Assembly (NCBI GenBank): GCA_947448105.1
Contig: CANFNE010000132.1
Coordinates: 1-6,982 of the forward strand
DNA length: 6,982 bases
Direction of reading: 5' to 3'
Origin: Burkholderiales bacterium
GTDB taxonomy: Bacteria; Pseudomonadota; Gammaproteobacteria; Burkholderiales; Burkholderiaceae_C
The position numbers were made by a program, and so were the translations under genes. The notes below the pieces were generated by a model, which saw only the letters and a list, made by a program, of their open reading frames with translations, was not told where the DNA came from and did not search any database. Of the stretch, positions 1 through 4,920 are shown in pieces. Numbering within the stretch: the stretch's first letter is position 1; each line of letters begins with the position of its first letter.

Positions 1-45
1 GACCACGCCACCGCCAATTACGACTACCCGAGCTGTTGTTTTCAC
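1..45 (-). CDS. FAD-dependent oxidoreductase, N-terminus only (dimethylglycine/sarcosine dehydrogenase-like)
   Basis: Only the first 15 codons lie in the window and the gene runs off the left edge. Reading leftward from a GTG start, the peptide is MKTTARVVVIGGGVV. This is a beta strand running into the glycine-rich turn of an FAD-binding Rossmann fold (VVVIGGGVV, with the usual following G-C/A-S just outside). A Shine-Dalgarno AAGGA (complement of 54-58) sits 8 nt before the GTG and supports this start. The gene follows the MttB-like gene by 56 bp on the same strand, so the two are probably co-transcribed. From family knowledge, this N-terminal pattern next to mttB-type genes is typical of FAD oxidoreductases with a C-terminal GcvT (folate-binding) domain, which oxidise N-methyl groups of dimethylglycine or sarcosine. 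That identity is an inference; the visible residues prove only a dinucleotide-binding flavoprotein-like start. Confidence 0.6.
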   Translation of the reverse strand, partial: MKTTARVVVIGGGVV

Positions 46-101
46 TGTTGCGTTCCTTGTTGCAAAGAAAGAGTCAATGGTTTTCTAAAGTTGTGCTGCG
101 T

Positions 102-1661
102 TCAGAAGTCGGTGGGCGCGCCGCCCTCTGACTTGCGCTTGGCCACAAAGGCGTCGAGTTCTTCCTCGATCGCCGGGTCCATATAGGGGCGCTCGTAAGC
201 GGCCAGTTCTTTTTGCCACACGGCGTTGGCCTTGTCATATGCGGTGGGGCGTCCGCCCTCGTCCCAGGTTTCAAAATTGCGCCAGTCCGAGATGATGGGC
301 GAGTAAAACGCCGTCTCAAAGCGCTCGAGCGTGTGCGCTGTGCCAAAGTAGTGTCCACCCGGGCCCACGTCGCGCACCGCATCCAGGCCCAAACCGGCGG
401 GGCTCACGTCCAGCGGCGTCAAAAATTCGGCCACCATCTGCAGCAAATCGCAGTCCAAAATGAATTTCTCGAAAGACGCGGTAAGTCCCCCTTCCATCCA
501 GCCCGCGCTGTGCATGATGAAGTTGCCGCCCGCCTGGGTGAGCGCCCACAGCGAGAACACCGATTCATAGGCCGCCTGCGCGTCCACCGTGTTGGCGGCG
601 TTGACGTTGCTGGTGCGGTAAGGAATGCCGTATTTGCGGCAAAGCTGCCCGCCCACCAGCACCGCCTTCATGTACTCGGGCGTGCCAAAGGCGGGTGCGC
701 CGCTTTTCATGTCCACGTTGCTGGTAAAGCCGCCGTAGACCACGGGCGCGCCGGGGCGCACCAGCTGTGTGAGCGCGATACCGGCCAGCGCTTCGGCGTT
801 TTGCTGCGCCAGCGCGCCTGCAATCGTCACCGGCGCCATGGCGCCTGCCAGGGTAAAGGGCGTGAGGATGATGATCTGGTTGCGCGAGGACATTTCCAGA
901 ATGCCTTGCAGCATGGGCGTGTCCAGGCGCAGGGGCGAGGAGCTGTTGATGATGGAAAACAGCGAGGGTTCGCGGTCCATTTGTTCGCGGCTGATGCCGC
1001 GCGCGATACGGGCAATCTCCAGCCCGTCTTGGTTACGTTCCTTGCCCAACGAATACGCGTGAAAAGCCTTGTCGGTGAGCTTGGCGATGTCCGACAGACA
1101 ATCCAGATGCCGCACCGAAGCATGCAAATCCACAGGTTCGACGGGATAGCCGCCCGAACAATGGATGATGTCGTAGCGTTGCGCGAGCTTGACCAAATTG
1201 CGGAAGTCTTGCTGGTTGCCTGCGCGCCGCCCGCCTTGCATGTCAGACGCGTTGGGCGGGCTGGCGACCTGGGCAAAAGCCAGGTTTTTGCCGCCAATGT
1301 GCACATTGCGTTCGGGATTGCGGGCGTGCAGGGTGAATTCAGAGGGGCAGGTTTTGATGGCCTCCAGAATCAGGTTGCGGTCAAAACGCACCCGCTCGGA
1401 GCCCGCCTTCACGTCGGCACCGGCTTTTTTCAGGATGGCGCGCGCTTCTTCGTGCATGAAATCCATGCCCATTTCTTCCAGAATCGTGAGCGAGGCATTG
1501 TGAATCGCCTCCAGCTCGTCCTCCGACACCATGGGCGTGGGTGCAAAGCGGTGCTTGAGACTGCGGTATTTGGTGGTGGCGGGTGCAACGCGGATGCTGC
1601 CGCTGCCGCGCCCTGCGCGCCTACGGGCAGGGACTGCGGGCGATGTTGCTTCTTCTGTCAT
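102..1661 (-). CDS. Trimethylamine methyltransferase family protein (MttB-like, non-pyrrolysine)
   Basis: This 519-residue protein belongs to the MttB/COG5598 family, TIM-barrel enzymes that move a methyl group from a methylated amine to a corrinoid protein. After a basic, probably disordered N-terminus (about residues 1-40, PARRRAGRGSGS) come family segments: an N-terminal helix with ILEEMGMDFMHEEA, GGKNLAFAQVASPPN, and the conserved GGFTSNVDMKSG...FGTPEYM stretch near residues 310-330. The C-terminus ends in the common MDPAIEEELDAFVAKRK helix. The frame has no in-frame TAG, so it lacks the pyrrolysine of methanogen MttB; the substrate is therefore unlikely to be trimethylamine itself. A glycine-betaine-type quaternary amine is one possibility, by analogy with MtgB. 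Start choice: an upstream in-frame ATG at 1736 would add 25 residues, but the ATG at 1661 has GGAG 8 nt upstream and the extension looks non-coding. No corrinoid-protein gene is visible. The FAD oxidoreductase gene follows 56 bp downstream. Confidence 0.9.
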   Translation of the reverse strand: MTEEATSPAVPARRRAGRGSGSIRVAPATTKYRSLKHRFAPTPMVSEDELEAIHNASLTILEEMGMDFMHEEARAILKKAGADVKAGSERVRFDRNLILEAIKTCPSEFTLHARNPERNVHIGGKNLAFAQVASPPNASDMQGGRRAGNQQDFRNLVKLAQRYDIIHCSGGYPVEPVDLHASVRHLDCLSDIAKLTDKAFHAYSLGKERNQDGLEIARIARGISREQMDREPSLFSIINSSSPLRLDTPMLQGILEMSSRNQIIILTPFTLAGAMAPVTIAGALAQQNAEALAGIALTQLVRPGAPVVYGGFTSNVDMKSGAPAFGTPEYMKAVLVGGQLCRKYGIPYRTSNVNAANTVDAQAAYESVFSLWALTQAGGNFIMHSAGWMEGGLTASFEKFILDCDLLQMVAEFLTPLDVSPAGLGLDAVRDVGPGGHYFGTAHTLERFETAFYSPIISDWRNFETWDEGGRPTAYDKANAVWQKELAAYERPYMDPAIEEELDAFVAKRKSEGGAPTDF

Positions 1662-1669
1662 GAGGGGGT

Positions 1670-1673
1670 CTCC
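1670..1673 (-). promoter_or_regulatory. Ribosome binding site of the MttB-like gene
   Basis: GGAG on the minus strand lies 8 nt before the ATG at 1661. It decides the start in favour of 1661 over the longer in-frame ATG at 1736, which has no comparable site. Confidence 0.65.
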
Positions 1674-1763
1674 ACGTTGAACCGTCGGTGCTGTTCTTGG
1701 CCCCTGGCGGGCTCCCGCGGATTCTATGCAGTGCACGCGTAGACGACCCTCGTGGGCTTAACC

Positions 1764-1790
1764 GGTACACAATTTATTAAATTGCGTACC
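1764..1790. promoter_or_regulatory. Candidate operator: 12+12 bp inverted repeat upstream of the MttB-like gene
   Basis: The left arm GGTACACAATTT (1764-1775) and right arm AAATTGCGTACC (1779-1790) are inverted copies with 11 of 12 positions matching, separated by ATT. They form a 27 bp AT-rich near-palindrome in otherwise GC-rich DNA. An outer pair, CGTGGG (1751-1756) and CCCACG (1794-1799), flanks it. The site lies about 100 bp upstream of the MttB-like start and overlaps the candidate -10 box on the minus strand, the usual position for a repressor operator. The arrangement would suit a dimeric helix-turn-helix regulator such as a GntR- or TetR-type protein, but no regulator gene is in the window and the family cannot be named from the site. 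A cruciform or transcript hairpin role is an alternative. Confidence 0.55.
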
Positions 1791-1804
1791 CGTCCCACGG
1801 GCAA
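1776..1804 (-). promoter_or_regulatory. Candidate sigma70-type promoter for the MttB-like operon
   Basis: On the minus strand, TTGCCC (complement of 1799-1804) and TTTAAT (complement of 1776-1781) are separated by exactly 17 bp, resembling -35 and -10 boxes. Transcription would begin near 1769 and give a leader of roughly 100 nt before the MttB-like ATG. The -10 box lies inside the palindrome, so a protein bound there would block it. The -35 match is only moderate, so this is a prediction by eye. Confidence 0.35.
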
Positions 1805-1835
1805 AAAAAAGCCGGTTGACGACCGGCTTTTTTTT
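1803..1835. terminator. Symmetric intrinsic terminator after the SWIB gene
   Basis: Eight A (1803-1810), the stem arm GCCGGT (1811-1816), the loop TGACG, the complementary arm ACCGGC (1822-1827) and eight T (1828-1835) form a GC-rich hairpin with a U-tract in either direction. On the minus strand it lies 29 bp beyond the SWIB stop codon and is its natural Rho-independent terminator. It could also stop plus-strand readthrough, although no plus-strand gene ends just before it. It insulates the SWIB gene from the MttB-like operon, which is read in the same direction. Confidence 0.88.
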
Positions 1836-1864
1836 CAGACCGGCCGTAAGACCGGCGGCGTGAA

Positions 1865-2227
1865 TTACGAGAGGTGCTTGCCGATCAAACCAGCCATCTC
1901 GAACATCGTGACCTGGGCTTTGCCGAACACAACCTTGAGCTTGTCGTCCGAGTTGATGTTGCGCTTGTTGGTGGCGTCTTGCAGTTTGTGCTTCTTGATG
2001 TAGACCCACAGCTTGCTCACCACCTCAGTGCGGGGCAGGGGAGCCGCGCCCACCACAGCAGCCAATGCGGCGCTAGGGGTCAGGGGCTTCATGAATGCGG
2101 CGTTCACAGCGCGTTTTTTGGCAGGCACTTTGGCTGCTACTTTTTTCGCAGGGGCTGCGGCTTTAGCGGCGGTGACTTTTTTTGCGGGTGCCGCTTTTGC
2201 AGCGGGGGCTTTTTTTGCAGTTGCCAT
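1865..2227 (-). CDS. SWIB/MDM2-domain protein with histone H1-like Lys/Ala tail
   Basis: This 120-residue cytoplasmic protein has two parts. Residues 1-45 are a low-complexity Ala/Lys/Pro tail with repeated AKK and AAK units (for example KKVAAKVPAKKR), like histone H1-like bacterial proteins, and are likely to bind nucleic acid. Residues about 46-119 form a SWIB domain: FMKPLTPSAALAAVVG, then LPRTEVVSKLWVYIKKHKLQD, then NKRNINSDDKLKVVFGK and a final helix with MFEMAGLIGKHL. In eukaryotes SWIB occurs in chromatin-remodelling complexes; the bacterial role is poorly known, and a nucleoid or DNA-topology function is an inference. The ATG at 2227 has AAGGA 10 nt upstream. The coding strand of the tail has repeated runs of six or seven A. 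The gene looks monocistronic, with its own terminator downstream and a divergent RraA-like gene upstream. Confidence 0.92.
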   Translation of the reverse strand: MATAKKAPAAKAAPAKKVTAAKAAAPAKKVAAKVPAKKRAVNAAFMKPLTPSAALAAVVGAAPLPRTEVVSKLWVYIKKHKLQDATNKRNINSDDKLKVVFGKAQVTMFEMAGLIGKHLS

Positions 2228-2412
2228 TGTGGGTTCGTCCTTATCGAAGTGATGGTGTAGCCAGCGATAAACTACTCAGCTGGAGCGCAGATGCTACTGG
2301 AGAAATCGCCTCTTTCCTAGAGGGATAAACCTTTTTTCAGGGGGCAAGTTCATTTTTTCAGGCTCGGGCGGGCTTCGCGCGATCCCCTTTTTGCTTGTCT
2401 GGGACCTATTGC
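2228..2412. promoter_or_regulatory. Divergent intergenic region between SWIB and RraA-like genes
   Basis: This 185 bp gap must hold promoters for both divergent genes, but no convincing -35/-10 pair was found for either. It does contain a 10 bp direct repeat TTTTTTCAGG at 2332-2341 and 2353-2362, spaced 21 bp start to start (about two helical turns). It also holds a small hairpin, CCTCT (2309-2313) and AGAGG (2319-2323) with a 5 nt loop. The AAGGA ribosome site for the SWIB gene is the complement of 2238-2242. Confidence 0.4.
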
Positions 2413-2931
2413 ATGACCTCTTTTCCGCCAACAACCGATTTGTGTGACCAGCACCTGGAGGACGCCAGCGGCGGGTTTCGGGTGTTGCCGCCGGTTTTTT
2501 CTGACTTCGGGCAGTTGCGCCGCTTTCACGGTCCAATAGCCACGGTCCAATGCCTGGACGACAACACCAGCGTCAAAGCGGCGCTGGAGTCGCCGGGCTG
2601 GGTGGACGGCCCGCAAGGCCGCGTGGCGCAAGTGCTGGTGGTGGCGGGCGGCGCGTCCTTGCGGCGGGCCTTGATGGGCGGCAAGCTTGGCGCCCATGCG
2701 GTGCGCAATGGCTGGGCCGGGGTGGTGGTGGATGGCTGCGTGCGCGACGCGGGGGAACTTGCGCTGTGCGCCGTTGGCATACGTGCGCTTGCCCTGGTGC
2801 CCATGCCCACGCAGCGCCGCATCGCCGGGCAAACGCAGCTGCCAGTGCAGATCCAGGGCGTTTGGGTGCGCCCGGGCGACTGGTTGTACGCCGACGAAGA
2901 TGGCATGGTCGTCAGCGCGCGAGCCTTGTAA
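2413..2931 (+). CDS. RraA-like protein, probable 4-hydroxy-4-methyl-2-oxoglutarate aldolase/oxaloacetate decarboxylase family
   Basis: The 172-residue protein aligns along its length with the RraA/HMG-aldolase fold: N-terminal TTDLCDQHLED, then VFSDFGQLRRFHGPIATVQCLDDN, RVLVV-type AQVLVVAGGASLRRALMG, and WVRPGDWLYADEDGMVVS near the end. The key motif GCVRD (G108, R111, D112) is complete. In the class II HMG/CHA aldolases the Arg and Asp of this motif bind substrate and the divalent metal, whereas E. coli RraA has lost the Asp. This favours a metal-dependent aldolase or oxaloacetate decarboxylase activity over RNase E inhibition, though database names often say RraA. The ATG at 2413 was chosen; an in-frame TTG at 2395 would add six residues and cannot be ruled out. 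The gene is divergent from SWIB and convergent with the DMT transporter, 24 bp away. The last four codons and stop are duplicated just downstream. Confidence 0.88.
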   Translation: MTSFPPTTDLCDQHLEDASGGFRVLPPVFSDFGQLRRFHGPIATVQCLDDNTSVKAALESPGWVDGPQGRVAQVLVVAGGASLRRALMGGKLGAHAVRNGWAGVVVDGCVRDAGELALCAVGIRALALVPMPTQRRIAGQTQLPVQIQGVWVRPGDWLYADEDGMVVSARAL

Positions 2932-2946
2932 GCGCGAGCCTTGTAA
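2917..2946 (+). repeat. Perfect 15 bp tandem duplication spanning the RraA-like stop codon
   Basis: GCGCGAGCCTTGTAA occurs at 2917-2931 and again directly at 2932-2946. The unit is five codons in the gene's frame (Ala-Arg-Ala-Leu-stop), so the second copy lies after the first stop and leaves the protein unchanged. It would give an identical C-terminus if the first stop were read through or deleted. Confidence 0.95.
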
Positions 2947-2955
2947 GTTAGTCCT

Positions 2956-3885
2956 CTATCTGCCTGCGGCAGGCGTGCGCCGCTCTGGCAGCGTGGCCAG
3001 CAGCAGACCGAACAAGGCCACGGCAAACGCGCCGGCTTGCAGCGTGCTGAAACTCTCGTGCAAGAACAGCGCGCCAATGGCCGCCGCAGTGACCGGCAGC
3101 ATCACGCTAAACACCCCGGCCTGCGCCGCAGGAATGGTTTGCAGGCCTGTCATCCACAGCCAGACCGTGCCCACACTGGCGGCAATCGCGTAAAACACCA
3201 GCAGGCCCCACGACTGCGCTTGCACTGCAGCAAAGTCAAATTGCAGCGCGTAATACAGGCCCGCAGGCGCCATCAAGCCAAAGCCAATCAGGTTAATCAC
3301 CGCGGCAATGCGCTTGGGGCTGATGTTGGCGGTCAGTCTTTTACCGATGACGATGTAAGCGGCTTCACACACCACGGCGCCAAACACCAGCAAATTCCCC
3401 CACAGCGCGCGGTCGGCATCGGTGGCGCTCAAACCAGCGCCCGGCGCTTGTTTACCCAGTGACAACATCGCCATGCCCACAGCACCGCAGGCCACGGCCA
3501 GCCAGATGCGCAAGCCCATGCGTTCCTTTAAAAAGACCCCGCTCATGAGCGCCGAGACGGCTGGAATGGCTGCCAGGATGACCCCGGCGGACACGGTGCT
3601 GGTCATGCTCACGCCAAAAAGCATGCAAATCGAAAACAGGAAGTTGCCCAAAAACGACTCGAAAAACAGTAGGATGCGGGTGCGGCGGTCCAAAGGGCCC
3701 TCGTTGGCCGGTTTTTTGAGCCATCCGGCCATGGCCACGGCTGCGATGCCAAAGCGCATCCAGCCCAGCAAAAACACCGGAATGGCGGCCACCAGGGGCT
3801 TGGACAGCGCCACGTACACGCCCACCAGGCTCATGCTCAGGGCCAGGCAGAGGTAGGCCAGGGGGCGTTGGAAGCGGTGGGTCAA
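2956..3885 (-). CDS. EamA/DMT-superfamily transporter (10 TM)
   Basis: The inner-membrane protein of about 309 residues has two tandem EamA repeats of about five helices each. The first half opens with RPLAYLCLALSMSLVGVYVALSKPLV and contains SMTSTVSAGVILAAIPAVSALMSGVFLKERM, the typical end of an EamA repeat. The second half contains LWGNLLVFGAVVCEAAYIVIGKRL and ends with IPAAQAGVFSVMLPVTAAAIGALFLHE, the matching signature. DMT members export or import small metabolites such as amino acids, amines or sugars; the substrate cannot be read from sequence. Start choice is uncertain. The open frame extends to 4179 but would run into speB, and residues before THRFQRPL look non-coding. A TTG at 3885 gives the normal family length, but no good Shine-Dalgarno precedes it. 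The gene is divergent from speB, with about 100 bp between starts, so a link with amine metabolism is possible. It ends in TAG. Confidence 0.88.
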   Translation of the reverse strand: MTHRFQRPLAYLCLALSMSLVGVYVALSKPLVAAIPVFLLGWMRFGIAAVAMAGWLKKPANEGPLDRRTRILLFFESFLGNFLFSICMLFGVSMTSTVSAGVILAAIPAVSALMSGVFLKERMGLRIWLAVACGAVGMAMLSLGKQAPGAGLSATDADRALWGNLLVFGAVVCEAAYIVIGKRLTANISPKRIAAVINLIGFGLMAPAGLYYALQFDFAAVQAQSWGLLVFYAIAASVGTVWLWMTGLQTIPAAQAGVFSVMLPVTAAAIGALFLHESFSTLQAGAFAVALFGLLLATLPERRTPAAGR

Positions 3886-3987
3886 AATGAAAGGGCAGAA
3901 GTGGGATGCAGCGCCAGGGGCGCTACCAAGCGCAAGGCCATGCCCTTGGGGCGAGCGATTACCATGCAAGGCTACGGAGGTTACACG
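3886..3987. promoter_or_regulatory. Divergent control region between DMT transporter and speB
   Basis: This 102 bp gap separates oppositely directed starts and should carry promoters for both. It contains a perfect short inverted repeat, AGCGCC (3910-3915) and GGCGCT (3919-3924) around AGG, and a looser pair, CCAAG (3926-3930) and CTTGG (3945-3949). No convincing -35/-10 pair was seen. The strong GGAGG at 3976-3980, 7 nt before the ATG at 3988, fixes the speB start against in-frame upstream ATGs at 3868 and 3964. Confidence 0.45.
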
Positions 3988-4908
3988 ATGAGCAGCGACC
4001 ACTTCGCTTATGCCAACAACAGCAACCGCTTCCTGGCCGCCGACGCGTTGCAAGACCAGCCCTTTGCGCTGGCGGGCATTCCCTTTGACGGCGCGGTGAC
4101 CAACCGCCCCGGCGCCCGCTTTGGACCCCAGGAAATCCGCCGCGCTAGTTTGATGCTGTGCGACGGCACGCACTCCCACTTCGACGTTTCTCCGCTAGGT
4201 CTTTTGGGCGATGCGGGGGACATGCGCCTGTCCAACGCCTCGCCGCTGCCGGTGGTGCGCGCCCAGATTGAGGCCCAGGCCGCAGCGCTCATGGCGCGCC
4301 ACCACTGCGTATTTTTGGGTGGCGACCACTCGGTCACTTTGGCGCTACTGCGCGCTGCCAGGGCCCAGTACGGGCAGATTGCGCTCATCCACTTTGATGC
4401 CCATTGCGACACCTGGGCCGACCACTTTGGTGAGCCTTCAGGCCACGGCACCTGGACTTATGAGGCGCTGCAAGAAGGCTTGGTCAGTCCGCAGCACACG
4501 GTGCAAATCGGTTTGCGTTCGGGTGGTGTTCGCGCTGCGCGCGATTACGTGGCCGACCAGGGCGGCCTGATTTACACCGCGCGCCAGTTGCGCGGCCACG
4601 ACGGCGCGGGCCTGCAACCCTTCGTGGACGCCATTGCGCAGCGCATTGGCGAAATGCCCGTTTACCTGACGCTGGACATCGATTGCCTGGACCCGGCTTT
4701 CGCCCCCGGCACCGGAACGCCCGAGCCCGGCGGCCTGAGCAGCACGCAAGTGCTCACGCTCTTGGAGGAGCTGGCGGGACTTAACTTTGTGGGCATGGAC
4801 TGCGTGGAAGTGGCGCCGGCCTACGACCATGCCGAGATCACCAGCAACGCTGCCGCAACCCTGGTCTGGACGTATTTGTGCGGCCAGGTCGCCAAGCGCC
4901 AGCGCTGA
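3988..4908 (+). CDS. speB: Agmatinase (agmatine ureohydrolase)
   Basis: This cytoplasmic enzyme of the arginase/ureohydrolase family would hydrolyse agmatine to putrescine and urea using two Mn ions. At 306 residues it has the same length as E. coli SpeB. All metal-site motifs are present: GGDHS (H114), DAHCD (D137, H139, D141) and LDIDCLDP (D230, D232), followed by PGTGTPEPGG. The C-terminal DCVEVAPAYDHAEITSNAAA is characteristic of agmatinase-type members. GIPFDGA near residue 30 and GPQEIR near 46 are N-terminal family motifs. The start is set by GGAGG 7 nt upstream. The gene leads a plus-strand unit with puuB 12 bp after its stop, then puuA, which strongly suggests putrescine is the product passed on. 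A related guanidino substrate such as 4-guanidinobutyrate (GbuA-type) or guanidinopropionate remains possible from sequence alone. Confidence 0.9.
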   Translation: MSSDHFAYANNSNRFLAADALQDQPFALAGIPFDGAVTNRPGARFGPQEIRRASLMLCDGTHSHFDVSPLGLLGDAGDMRLSNASPLPVVRAQIEAQAAALMARHHCVFLGGDHSVTLALLRAARAQYGQIALIHFDAHCDTWADHFGEPSGHGTWTYEALQEGLVSPQHTVQIGLRSGGVRAARDYVADQGGLIYTARQLRGHDGAGLQPFVDAIAQRIGEMPVYLTLDIDCLDPAFAPGTGTPEPGGLSSTQVLTLLEELAGLNFVGMDCVEVAPAYDHAEITSNAAATLVWTYLCGQVAKRQR

Positions 4909-4920
4909 GTACACATCGCC

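Noticed and set aside
213..1742. A 509-codon open frame on the plus strand opposite the MttB-like gene
   Set aside because: It is a mirror of the real gene in GC-rich DNA. The translation is rich in His/Arg/Gln/Val with no recognisable domain, and the minus-strand frame has clear family motifs.
2527..2551. Direct repeat CACGGTCCAAT at 2527-2537 and 2541-2551 inside the RraA-like gene
   Set aside because: The period of 14 is not a multiple of three, yet the protein aligns with RraA without a gap here, so it is not an insertion. Ordinary codon coincidence is likely.
2962..2974. Hairpin GCCTG-CGG-CAGGC between the convergent RraA-like and DMT genes
   Set aside because: It lies inside the last codons of the transporter gene and has no following T-tract, so evidence for a terminator is insufficient.
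3886..4179. N-terminal extension of the DMT transporter frame (98 residues)
   Set aside because: The extension covers the speB start region and its ribosome site, has no membrane or family character, and would exceed the normal length of EamA transporters.
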